DNA of 64,000 nucleotides from Gammaproteobacteria bacterium (lineage in GTDB: Bacteria > Pseudomonadota > Gammaproteobacteria > Arenicellales > Poriferihabitantaceae), in assembly GCA_009842505.1 (NCBI GenBank), contig VYFG01000139.1:1-64000 (forward strand), written 5' to 3'. Positions 1 through 8,827 of this stretch are shown here, in pieces. The first letter of the stretch is position 1; the number at the start of each line of letters is the position of its first letter. The notes beneath the pieces were generated by a model. The model ran no database searches. It saw only the letters and a program-made list of their open reading frames with translations, and was not told the origin of the DNA. A program made the translations under genes and the position numbers.

Positions 1-79
1 CTCAGTCAGTTACATCGGGCGGGGTGTTCACGGCCGCGAACATGAACGTTTGACTACCGATTATTCAGGGGCACCTTCT

Positions 80-1285
80 TTAACAATATTTTGATTCGAG
101 TCCACGGATCTGTGCGGATATTCCTGCTTTGATTAGATTCTCGAAATTCACTACATCCCACCCAACATAGTCCGGTTTCCGTCCTGCTCGTGGCACTATC
201 CATCTCTCCTTTACAAGCTCACTAACTTCGTCCACAGACTTTATTGTGCTGAATATTGGTCGTTTTTGCTCACCGAGAAGAATCTTTGTCGCATTGGTAG
301 CGAGGTTGCAGGTGAACACTTCACGTTGAATTCCATGGCGCAAGAGATCTCCTCTGAATCCCAACTCGTCAAGTGCAGCGCGTATGGTTCTCAGTCGCCA
401 ATTTGGTCCATCCCCAAAGGCGTGGCTGTTCACATATTTATGGCCGATGCCTCGTAGGTATTCTCTCAAATCCCAGAACAAATCATCCGGAACGTGAAAA
501 TGACCCCACCCGCCGGTAAAGCCGATGGAACGAAAATATTCTTCGCCATTGATCTTCAGGCGGTTATATACCGATGACCGGCCCAGCGCTGAAGAGGTCG
601 TCACCATAACCAATTTTGCTCGTTTTGCTTCCTGCGAGATAATGCCGATCGTTTGACCATACTTCGATTGGAAATCACGGCGAACCTGATCTGTTCGCAC
701 CAAGCAAGCGACGAGTTTTCCACAGAGCAGAGAATTGTAGGGGGGAACAGCGCCAAGAACATATGCATCTAGTATGTAGACCATACGCTGTCGGCGTGCT
801 TCTGAATCCCAACCAATATATTCGTCGCGCGCCTTTAAATTGAAGACAGGATCTCCCAATGCAATCAGGCCAATAATCTTCTCGTTATGCTGATCCCAAA
901 CTAGATATCGCATTCTACGGCCAAAGCCTGCGGAAACAGGAATAGACCAGGATAGTGTTGCAAGTCGAAAGAGCTCAGATTGCCATGTGCCAGACCGAAT
1001 AAGTTCTAATTTAGGTTGAATTCTGCCTGGATCGATTTCATACCCTGATGCAAAATAATGTTTTAGCTTGGGTAGTTGACAAGCTACGAAATCGGCATTT
1101 CGTTTCAGAACATCGGCTCGATGAACAGCATGGACTTTTCTGATGGAATCTTTCGTCGAAGCGGGTGGAATTAAATTTCCATTTTTATTCTTTTGGAATC
1201 CAAGAGCTCGTAGGTGGTTGCGAATACGACGCTTTAGTTTGGAGTCTTTGGAAAATGCCGGAATTACTGTACTGTTCTTACCCAT
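80..1285 (-). CDS. druA-like: DruA-like / DUF4338 domain protein (Druantia-associated family)
   Basis: 401-aa ORF with DUF4338-type segments (RYLVWDQ..KIIGLIALGDPVFNLKARDEYIGW, LVACLVRTDQVRRDF, LVMVTTSSALGRSSVYNRL). Recognised from family memory, not searched. Confidence 0.75.
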   Translation of the reverse strand: MGKNSTVIPAFSKDSKLKRRIRNHLRALGFQKNKNGNLIPPASTKDSIRKVHAVHRADVLKRNADFVACQLPKLKHYFASGYEIDPGRIQPKLELIRSGTWQSELFRLATLSWSIPVSAGFGRRMRYLVWDQHNEKIIGLIALGDPVFNLKARDEYIGWDSEARRQRMVYILDAYVLGAVPPYNSLLCGKLVACLVRTDQVRRDFQSKYGQTIGIISQEAKRAKLVMVTTSSALGRSSVYNRLKINGEEYFRSIGFTGGWGHFHVPDDLFWDLREYLRGIGHKYVNSHAFGDGPNWRLRTIRAALDELGFRGDLLRHGIQREVFTCNLATNATKILLGEQKRPIFSTIKSVDEVSELVKERWIVPRAGRKPDYVGWDVVNFENLIKAGISAQIRGLESKYC

Positions 1286-1327
1286 ACTTAGAATTTTCTT
1301 TCATACTGGTATTTCGCATAGGCCCGT

Positions 1328-1588
1328 TTATGCTATGGGATACAACTTCGGAAAGAGTACTTCCAACGTTTCATCAGGCAATCCAGTAATCTGGGGTGTC
1401 TCACCCCGCTTAGACTGGCCACGGATTAACGTCCCCTCTAGAAGCCTAGAAGCCTCCGGTTTCAGCCTATCCCTCCTCTCGATGTAGGTACGAAGTCGCC
1501 ACGCTAGGTATTCCAAGTCGAAAAGGTAGAACACCAAGGTCACCCGATCTGGTCGAGATATTACATAAAGAGACGAGAAGGTCACCAC
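1328..1588 (-). CDS. small hypothetical protein encoded just upstream of the DruA-like gene
   Basis: 86-aa ORF, co-directional, ends 42 bp before the DruA-like ORF; charged/hydrophobic composition plausible for a real protein. Confidence 0.35.
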   Translation of the reverse strand: MVTFSSLYVISRPDRVTLVFYLFDLEYLAWRLRTYIERRDRLKPEASRLLEGTLIRGQSKRGETPQITGLPDETLEVLFPKLYPIA

Positions 1589-1868
1589 AAAAAAAACGAT
1601 ATAATTCAGTTAGTTATACGAATATCGGAGGAGGCCCTACCGTGACAGAATGGTACCCGAATCCCATCTGATTTTCATCCGTTAGAGGCCAGCGAGGAAT
1701 GACGATCACCGCGTTGTCGGCTGTTACCGTGCCCAGATGGTTTATTTCTGGTCGGACTGGCAGGGATTGCGACGGTTATGATCCTAAGAAGACCCTGGCT
1801 CCGCCCGGGATGATACCGGCCCGCCGCCGAGGCGACGTTGCGCATGGCGTTGGGCGTCTGCTAGAATT

Positions 1869-1884
1869 CTGACCAAATAGTCAG
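1869..1884. promoter_or_regulatory. candidate operator CTGACCAAATAGTCAG upstream of xdhA
   Basis: Inverted repeat CTGAC-N6-GTCAG 14 bp before the xdhA start; matches the site at 10157-10172. A TAGAAT -10-like hexamer lies at 1862-1867. Confidence 0.6.
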
Positions 1885-1897
1885 GATTTTCTCCAGT

Positions 1898-3373
1898 GTG
1901 ATCCGGTTTCTGCTCAACGACCAGGAAATTGCGCTTGCGGATTTCGGGGCCCAGACCACCGTGCTTGACTGGCTCAGGCAGGATCGTGGCCTTTGCGGCA
2001 CCAAGGAGGGGTGCGCCTCCGGTGACTGCGGCGCCTGCACCGTGGTGGTGGCCGAACCGGCGGGGGAGGGGCTCGCGTACCACTCGGTCAACAGCTGCAT
2101 CACCTTTCTCGGCGCCCTCCATGGCCGGCAGCTGATCACCGTGGAACATCTGCCGGACGGCGAAACCCTGCACCCGGTGCAGCAGGCCATGGTGGATCAC
2201 CACGGATCCCAGTGCGGTTTCTGCACACCGGGATTCGTCATGTCCCTGTTCGCGCTGGGCAAGGAGCCTCCGCTTGGCGGCGGGACAGAGCACCGGCAAG
2301 CCATACATGAACATCTCGGCGGCAACCTGTGCCGCTGCACCGGGTATCGTCCCATCATCGACGCCGCGCTGGCATCGACCGCTGCCAGGGTGCCGGACCG
2401 GTTTGACCGCCAGTCCCGGAAGACCCGCGCGGTCCTGGACGGAATCCAGTCCGGGGACGGCGTCGGGAGCAATGGGGGGGAAATGCCCGGTGCCCCGGGA
2501 TTCCTGATTCCCCGGGACATGGATGAACTCTCACGGGCGTATCTGGAATACCCGGATGCGAGGTTGCTTGGCGGGGGTACCGATCTTGCGCTCGAGGCGA
2601 CCCAGGCGCTGCGGACCCTGGACAGAATCATTCTTCTTGACCGGGTCGCGGAACTCCGGCAGGTGACCAAGCGCGGCGGGTGGGTGACCGTGGGCGCTAC
2701 GGTTTCCCTGACCCGTTGCCTGGAACTGTTTTCCGGGCACTATCCGCCGGTCACCGACCTCCTCCTGCGCTTCGGATCGCGCCAGGTCCGCAACCTGGGG
2801 ACCTTGGGGGGAAACATCGCAAATGCCTCGCCCATCGGGGACCTGCCGCCGGTCCTGCTGGCCTTGGGCGCCGAGGTTACCCTGCGGCGCGGGAACGACC
2901 AGCGGTCATTGTCGCTGGATAATTTTTTCCTGGATTACCGGGAGACCGCACTCGGGCGGGGAGAGTTCGTGCGCAGCGTTTCCGTGCCGTTGCCGGAGCC
3001 CCGACAGTTCTTCCGCGTCTACAAGATCAGCAAGCGGATCGATGACGATATCTCTGCGGTCTGCCTCGCCGTGAACCTGGTGTTTGAAGATGAAGGGCAT
3101 GACGCCGTGATCCGCAGCGCACGAATCGGCGTCGGCGGCATGGCGGCCATTCCCAGGCGCGCCCCGGCCTGCGAGGCGGCGATGACCGGGAAGCCGTTCG
3201 ATGAATCCACCGCGGCAGTGGCCGCGGCTGCCATTGACGGGGAATTCAGCCCCATCGACGATGCTCGGGCCAGCGCTGCCTACCGCGCGACGGTGGCGGG
3301 CAACCTGTTCCGCCGCTGCTTGCTGGAGTACCGGGGGTCCGAATATCCCCTCAAGGTGACCGATGTCCATTGA
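1898..3373 (+). CDS. xdhA: xanthine dehydrogenase small subunit (2Fe-2S/FAD)
   Basis: N-terminal CGTKEGCASGDCGACTV and CGFCTPGF/GNLCRCTGYRPI Fe-S motifs, FAD-binding domain GGGTDLALE. Confidence 0.95.
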   Translation: MIRFLLNDQEIALADFGAQTTVLDWLRQDRGLCGTKEGCASGDCGACTVVVAEPAGEGLAYHSVNSCITFLGALHGRQLITVEHLPDGETLHPVQQAMVDHHGSQCGFCTPGFVMSLFALGKEPPLGGGTEHRQAIHEHLGGNLCRCTGYRPIIDAALASTAARVPDRFDRQSRKTRAVLDGIQSGDGVGSNGGEMPGAPGFLIPRDMDELSRAYLEYPDARLLGGGTDLALEATQALRTLDRIILLDRVAELRQVTKRGGWVTVGATVSLTRCLELFSGHYPPVTDLLLRFGSRQVRNLGTLGGNIANASPIGDLPPVLLALGAEVTLRRGNDQRSLSLDNFFLDYRETALGRGEFVRSVSVPLPEPRQFFRVYKISKRIDDDISAVCLAVNLVFEDEGHDAVIRSARIGVGGMAAIPRRAPACEAAMTGKPFDESTAAVAAAAIDGEFSPIDDARASAAYRATVAGNLFRRCLLEYRGSEYPLKVTDVH

Positions 3374-5672
3374 AAGAATCCGGCTGGTCGGCCAGGCCCT
3401 GGCCCATGACAGTGCCCGCGGGCACGTCTCCGGCACGGCGGTCTATGTCGATGACCTGGTGCCGAGGGAGGGCCAGCTCCATGCATGCGTGGGCGGCAGC
3501 GCCATCGTTCGGGGACGGGTGAGAACCATGGATCTGGCCCCGGTGCGTGCGTCGCCCGGAGTGGTGGACGTGATCACGGCGGACGATGTGCCCGGCAAGC
3601 TGGATATCGGCCCGGTTTTTCCCGGGGACCCCTTGCTGGTGGCCGATGAAATCGAATTTTGGGGCCAGCCCCTGTTCGCCGTCCTGGCGACCAGCCACGA
3701 ACTTGCGCGCCGGGCGGTCGGCCTCGCCGAAATCGAATACGAGGAAATGGAACCGGTGCTGGATCTTGAACGGGCCATTGCCGACGAGTACTACGTACGC
3801 CCGCCGCACCGGATGCAGCGGGGGAATGCCGTGGCAGTGCTCGAGGGGGCGGCCAGGCGATTTCACGGCGAACTCAGGGTGGGCGGCCAGGAACACTTCT
3901 ATCTCGAGGGGCAGGCCTCTCTCGCGATCCCGGAAGAGGAGGGTGGCATGACCATCCACACTTCCACGCAGAATCCCACCGAGGCCCAGAAACTGGCGGC
4001 GGATGTGCTCGGCATTCCCATGCACAAGGTCAACGTCGTCACCCGACGTATGGGCGGGGGGTTCGGCGGCAAGGAAACCCACGGCTCGCCCTGGTCCTGC
4101 ATTGCCGCGGTGTTCGCCCTGCGCAACGGCTGCGCCGTCTCCTGCAGGCTGTCGCGAAGGGACGACATGGTCATGACCGGCAAGCGGCACAATTTTCTGA
4201 ACCGCTACGACGTCTGCCACGACGGGGAAGGCCGGCTGGAAGCCATCCGCTACCGTCTTGCGGCGCAGTGCGGAAATTCGCCGGACCTGTCCGATGCCAT
4301 CGTGGACCGGGCAATGTTCCATTGTGACAACGCCTATTACATTCCGGATGTGCTGGTCGACGGGCTGCGTTGTAAGACCCATACCGTTTCCGCCACGGCC
4401 TTTCGCGGATTCGGCGGCCCCCAGGGGATGATCGCCATGGAGGCGATCATGGATGAAATCGCCTTTAGGGTGGGCAGGGACCCCCTGGATGTGCGGCGGG
4501 TGAATCTCTACGACACCGGGGACCGCAGCGTCACGCCCTATCACCAGCGGATCGAATCCTTTTCGGTGCCGCGCATCCTGGACCAGCTCGAGGCCGAATC
4601 CGACTACCGGGCCCGCAGGGAACAGGTCCGTGCATTCAATCGCCGAAGCCCAGTGCTGAAGAAAGGCATCTCAATGACCCCGGTGAAGTTCGGCATTTCC
4701 TTCACCGTGTCCCATCTCAACCAGGCCGGGGCCCTGGTCCATGTGTATACCGACGGAAGCATCCATCTGAACCACGGCGGCACCGAAATGGGGCAGGGGC
4801 TGATGACGAAGGTGCGGCAGATTGTGGCGGAAGAATTCCGGGTCAGCCCGGACCGCATCTCGGTGACCGCCACCCGCACGGACAAGGTGCCCAACACCTC
4901 GCCCACTGCGGCATCGTCCGGCACCGACATCAACGGCATGGCGGCACTGGACGCGGCGCGTACCATCCGTCGGAGGATGGTGTCGTTCCTTGCCGAAAAA
5001 TACGGCACCGAGGAATCGGAAATTGCATTCCTGGATGACCGGGTGCATGTGGGAGGCCAGACTCTCGGGTTCGGACAGGCGGCGAAGGAGGCCTGGCTCG
5101 GCAGGGTCTCGCTGTCCGCCACGGGCTTCTACCGCACTCCGAAGATCCACTACGACCGACAGCAGGCATCCGGGCGGCCGTTCTACTACTACGCCAATGG
5201 CGCCGCGGTTTCGGAAGTGGTCATCGACACCCTGACCGGGGAATCCCGGTTGCTGCGCGTGGACATCCTGCACGATGTCGGGCGGTCCATCAACCCGGCC
5301 ATCGATATCGGCCAGATCGAGGGCGGTTTCATCCAGGGCCTCGGCTGGCTCACCTGCGAGGAATTGAAATGGGACCGGGAGGGGCGGCTCCTCACCGACG
5401 GGCCGGCCACCTACAAGATCCCGGCCATCTCCGACACGCCGCCAGTCTTCAATACCCAGCTGCTGACCGAGGCGGAGAACAGCGAGGAGACCGTCTTTCG
5501 TTCCAAGGCGGTGGGCGAGCCGCCGCTGATGCTGGCCATCTCCGCCTGGTGCGCGATCCGGGATGCCGTGGCGGCGGTGGGCGACTACGGGATTTTCCCG
5601 GAACTGCACGCGCCGGCCACCCCGGAGGAGATCCTGCGTGCGGTGGACGGGGTGCGGGAGCGGGCCCCATGA
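3363..5672 (+). CDS. xdhB: xanthine dehydrogenase molybdopterin-binding subunit
   Basis: Typical XdhB: RRMGGGFGGKETH, AFRGFGGPQGM, NHGGTEMGQGL; overlaps the xdhA end. Confidence 0.95.
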   Translation: MSIERIRLVGQALAHDSARGHVSGTAVYVDDLVPREGQLHACVGGSAIVRGRVRTMDLAPVRASPGVVDVITADDVPGKLDIGPVFPGDPLLVADEIEFWGQPLFAVLATSHELARRAVGLAEIEYEEMEPVLDLERAIADEYYVRPPHRMQRGNAVAVLEGAARRFHGELRVGGQEHFYLEGQASLAIPEEEGGMTIHTSTQNPTEAQKLAADVLGIPMHKVNVVTRRMGGGFGGKETHGSPWSCIAAVFALRNGCAVSCRLSRRDDMVMTGKRHNFLNRYDVCHDGEGRLEAIRYRLAAQCGNSPDLSDAIVDRAMFHCDNAYYIPDVLVDGLRCKTHTVSATAFRGFGGPQGMIAMEAIMDEIAFRVGRDPLDVRRVNLYDTGDRSVTPYHQRIESFSVPRILDQLEAESDYRARREQVRAFNRRSPVLKKGISMTPVKFGISFTVSHLNQAGALVHVYTDGSIHLNHGGTEMGQGLMTKVRQIVAEEFRVSPDRISVTATRTDKVPNTSPTAASSGTDINGMAALDAARTIRRRMVSFLAEKYGTEESEIAFLDDRVHVGGQTLGFGQAAKEAWLGRVSLSATGFYRTPKIHYDRQQASGRPFYYYANGAAVSEVVIDTLTGESRLLRVDILHDVGRSINPAIDIGQIEGGFIQGLGWLTCEELKWDREGRLLTDGPATYKIPAISDTPPVFNTQLLTEAENSEETVFRSKAVGEPPLMLAISAWCAIRDAVAAVGDYGIFPELHAPATPEEILRAVDGVRERAP

Positions 5673-6481
5673 ACTGGGTGGAGGCAATTGCGCGGCTGAC
5701 TGCCGGCAACCGGGGATTCGTGGTGGTCACGGTGCTGGAGACCCGGGGTTCCGCACCCCGGGATCGGCAGTCCAAGATGGTGGTCACCGAGGACGCAAAC
5801 CACGATACCATCGGCGGCGGGAATCTCGAATTCCGCGCCATCGAACATGCAAGGGGGCTGCTGTCACGGGGACAGCCCGGCAACGATCGGCAGGTGTACA
5901 CCCTGGGTGAGGATCTATCCCAGTGTTGCGGGGGACGGGCGGAACTCCTCTACGAATGCTTTCCTGCCTGCGATTTCCTCGTTGCGCTCTTCGGCGCAGG
6001 CCATGTTGGCAGGGCCCTGGTACAGATCTTGGCGGGCCTTCCCTGCCGGGTCACCTGGTTCGACAGCCGGGAAGATGTCCTGTCCGCCTCGATGGCGGAA
6101 TCCGGCATGCCCGGCAACGTCATCAGCCAGCTCATGGACAATCCGCATTGCGCGGTGGAGGAACTGTCTCCGGGGACCCGGTGCCTGGTCATGACCCACA
6201 GCCATGAAATCGATTTCGAACTCGTGGAGGCCATGCTGTCGCGCGATGATTTTCCCTACTGCGGCCTGATCGGGTCCAGGTCCAAGTCCGTGAGTTTCCG
6301 CAAGAGATTGTCACGCAAGGGATTTTCCGAGGCAGAACTCGCACGGCTCACCTCGCCCATCGGTGTCGATCTCGGCGGCGGCAAGTTGCCCATGGAGGTG
6401 GCGGTTTCGGTGGCCGCCCAGCTGCTCGGTCAGTACCGGGCAGAATCCCGCAGGCGGGGCGGCCTGTCCGCGGTATCCTAG
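5669..6481 (+). CDS. xdhC: xanthine dehydrogenase accessory protein XdhC
   Basis: MNWVEAIARLTAGNRGFVVVTVLETRGSAPR...FGAGHVGRALVQIL...CGLIGSRSKS; ATGA overlap with xdhB. Confidence 0.92.
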   Translation: MNWVEAIARLTAGNRGFVVVTVLETRGSAPRDRQSKMVVTEDANHDTIGGGNLEFRAIEHARGLLSRGQPGNDRQVYTLGEDLSQCCGGRAELLYECFPACDFLVALFGAGHVGRALVQILAGLPCRVTWFDSREDVLSASMAESGMPGNVISQLMDNPHCAVEELSPGTRCLVMTHSHEIDFELVEAMLSRDDFPYCGLIGSRSKSVSFRKRLSRKGFSEAELARLTSPIGVDLGGGKLPMEVAVSVAAQLLGQYRAESRRRGGLSAVS

Positions 6482-6611
6482 CCAGGAATTCTCCGCCCCG
6501 GGTTCGCTCAACCGAGGAACATCGATCAGCCCGAGCGTCCAGTCCAGCTTGCGCCCGGGGGAAGCCTCCTCTCAGGAATCAACCGGTCCGAAAACTACCT
6601 GGCAGGGCGCA

Positions 6612-7502
6612 TCAGGAGGATTGGCCAATGGGAAACTCAAAAGGAATGACATGAATTGACTCCAAAAACACCACGATGTCCCGGATAGCATTCCAGGCCT
6701 CATCAAAATCAATCGACTTCGGAAGGGTTGGATCGTTCTCGTAGGAAGACCGTGTGGTATCAAGGTCCTCTTCGAATGACTGGAGCCCCAGGCAGTCAAT
6801 CAGACGGGACTTACATGCGACTTGAAACTCCTTGCCGGCGGCAATCCAGAATTCGTGGTCATCAAGAGACCTTACACGACGAATTCTGGCAATGTCGAAT
6901 ACATCCTTCACCCGAACGGCCTCACCGGGTTTTGTAACCTTGGTGCGATATGCGGGCAAAGAACTGAGAAACGCCCGAAGCTTCTCACCGGTGATACGTT
7001 CCAGGGTATAGGCCCAAACGGTCGCCTCGTTCATTCTCAGAGGAGCAATGGACCCTTGCCCAAGTGCCTCGGGTGCGGCGATGTCCAGCGTTATCGATGG
7101 CAAACCCAGAACGCGGGGACGGGTGTGGTCGATAATAGAAATTCGTACATCGTACGAATCCCAGCCTCTCGGATGCAATCGAGGAGGTCTTGGCTTTACA
7201 TGAATTGTCTGAAGAGAATACTTTACCGGAGATTGGCTCTGGAAGTATCGAGAGATCGCAAGTTGGAGTTCGCGTTCAAGTATCTCCTGTTGGGTCGTGC
7301 GATCGGGCGTCGATTGGACAAAGCCTTGCAGGAGATTGCTGTCGATATCCAGAGAACGTCTCCCGGGTTCCTGAAGACGTTCGTTCAGTACGTGTGCCCC
7401 TTTGAATACAAGTACAGACTGGAGAGGAGCATGCGTCAATAGAGATTCAAAAATCTCAAGCAGTACTTCTTCTTTCCAATCTTCCGCATCAGCACGATTC
7501 AC
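6612..7502 (-). CDS. abiEii-like: AbiEii/AbiGii-family nucleotidyltransferase toxin
   Basis: FKGAHVLNERLQEPGRRSLDIDSNL resembles the KGG/A-xxL...R.S.DIDF nucleotidyltransferase signature of AbiEii toxins; in operon with an AbiEi-like gene. Confidence 0.75.
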   Translation of the reverse strand: MNRADAEDWKEEVLLEIFESLLTHAPLQSVLVFKGAHVLNERLQEPGRRSLDIDSNLLQGFVQSTPDRTTQQEILERELQLAISRYFQSQSPVKYSLQTIHVKPRPPRLHPRGWDSYDVRISIIDHTRPRVLGLPSITLDIAAPEALGQGSIAPLRMNEATVWAYTLERITGEKLRAFLSSLPAYRTKVTKPGEAVRVKDVFDIARIRRVRSLDDHEFWIAAGKEFQVACKSRLIDCLGLQSFEEDLDTTRSSYENDPTLPKSIDFDEAWNAIRDIVVFLESIHVIPFEFPIGQSS

Positions 7503-7505
7503 TTG

Positions 7506-8486
7506 TTACGGGACCTCAAGACCCCAGCCATGGTTCGGGTGACTGAATTCATACCCTGGAAGAAGGGAAATCATTGCGGCTGCCTGGTCTTTGCTGTGTT
7601 GACTACGTATGCGATAAAGGTAGCGACGCAAATCAGTGTTGAGCTTGTGTTGTAGATGATCGTGTAGCATGAAACCTACACGACGGGTCAATCGCTGGTC
7701 CTTGATTGTTCTCAAATGATCCAAGATACGCTTCTGGTCGAGTTCGCCTGCCGCATTTTCCCACGCTTCAAACACGACAGATGGGCCGCCACAGCTCAAT
7801 GGACGATCAAGGGTGTCGAGTAGTGTTTGTTCGTAGGTGGTTATGGAAAATACCGTCTTGTCCGTGTAGTAGCGTTTCTGGATACCAGGTACCCGTGTAC
7901 TTTCGCGATTCGTAATATAGTAAGGAATTCCGTGATAGAGAAATTGTTGTCTACCGAGGCGATTGCGCTTTTTTGGCGCGCCCGTCGAAGGGATTCTGTG
8001 TATGGGTGAAATGGATGGAGCCTTGCGAGGTCGGGACGAAGTTTTGGTTATCCGGGCAATGTGGTGATGTGTCGGGATTTGTGTCGAGAGATTATGAAAT
8101 TGGACTGCGGTGAAGTAACAAACTATGCCCTGGGACACCATCGCCTGAAGGAGTTCAATAGGATTCAGTTCGGAGGTAGACCCATTCAGCCCGATGGAGA
8201 AGAATTGTGCAGGTGACTGGTTATCGGCCGAGTCAATATGCGATACCCGATGTACGAGTCCGCTCCTGAGGAGGAACTCCAAGAGCGCCTGTCCGGAGAT
8301 GTGCCTGGTGCCCGGGTGAGAGAGCCGGTCCCGGATCTCTACGAGTTCCCGGATCAGGGCAGTCCTGGAGATGCAACGAACGGTGGGGTACTTCGAGGAA
8401 GGTGAACCGAAGGTCTTGGAGAACTCTGCCAGGATGTTCGCGAAATGATCGTCCTGAGTTGTTGTTCTTGGGGTAGTCTCACCCAC
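7506..8486 (-). CDS. abiEi-like: AbiEi-like antitoxin / transcriptional regulator of a type IV TA system
   Basis: ORF directly upstream of the AbiEii-like toxin (3-bp gap); size and position fit AbiEi. The track start (8549, TTG) reads through a perfect palindrome; GTG at 8486 preceded by AGGGG with 7-nt spacing is preferred. Confidence 0.6.
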   Translation of the reverse strand: MGETTPRTTTQDDHFANILAEFSKTFGSPSSKYPTVRCISRTALIRELVEIRDRLSHPGTRHISGQALLEFLLRSGLVHRVSHIDSADNQSPAQFFSIGLNGSTSELNPIELLQAMVSQGIVCYFTAVQFHNLSTQIPTHHHIARITKTSSRPRKAPSISPIHRIPSTGAPKKRNRLGRQQFLYHGIPYYITNRESTRVPGIQKRYYTDKTVFSITTYEQTLLDTLDRPLSCGGPSVVFEAWENAAGELDQKRILDHLRTIKDQRLTRRVGFMLHDHLQHKLNTDLRRYLYRIRSQHSKDQAAAMISLLPGYEFSHPNHGWGLEVP

Positions 8487-8489
8487 AAG

Positions 8490-8540
8490 GAATCCCCTGA
8501 AGCTAGGCTCTTGGCCCAAGAGCCTAGCTTCAGGGGATTC
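8490..8540. repeat. perfect palindrome 1 (25-bp arms, 1-bp centre)
   Basis: GAATCCCCTGAAGCTAGGCTCTTGG-C-CCAAGAGCCTAGCTTCAGGGGATTC, checked base by base. Confidence 0.98.
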
Positions 8541-8549
8541 GATTGTCAA
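8521..8549 (-). promoter_or_regulatory. predicted sigma70 promoter P1 of the abiE-like operon
   Basis: Minus strand TTGACA (8549-8544), 17-bp spacer, TAGGCT (8526-8521); -10 lies inside palindrome 1. Confidence 0.6.
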
Positions 8550-8597
8550 GCCCGAAATGAATCCGGGAGTTTTCTGTTAAGTATCAAGATGATGTGT

Positions 8598-8649
8598 ACA
8601 CAGACACCCCGGTATGCTTTGGGCCCAAAGCATACCGGGGTGTCTGTGT
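8598..8649. repeat. perfect palindrome 2 (26-bp arms, no spacer)
   Basis: ACACAGACACCCCGGTATGCTTTGGG|CCCAAAGCATACCGGGGTGTCTGTGT, checked base by base. Confidence 0.98.
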
Positions 8650-8657
8650 CCTGTCAA
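8629..8657 (-). promoter_or_regulatory. predicted sigma70 promoter P2 of the abiE-like operon
   Basis: Minus strand TTGACA (8657-8652), 17-bp spacer, TATGCT (8634-8629); -10 lies inside palindrome 2. Confidence 0.65.
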
Positions 8658-8827
8658 GTATTTCATTGCATAAGTCCTTCGGATCAAGGAAAAGTCTGCA
8701 TTACACGCCAATTGCAGGAAGTCTGACCAATTCAGGGGATTACATTCCAAACATCCCTACTATCTGGTCGGATTTTGGGTGAATTGCGAAAGTCAGATCG
8801 GAATTCTACTTCATGGAATCGAGCAGG

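Noticed and set aside
3351-4544. 397-aa antisense ORF
   Set aside because: Shadow of xdhB in high-GC DNA; no family features.
8490-8649. Palindromes as rho-independent terminators
   Set aside because: Neither palindrome is followed by a T-tract on either strand; instead both sit exactly on promoter hexamers.
8445-8726. 93-aa plus-strand ORF spanning the palindromes
   Set aside because: Reads through both palindromes, no recognisable protein features; overlap explained by symmetric sequence.
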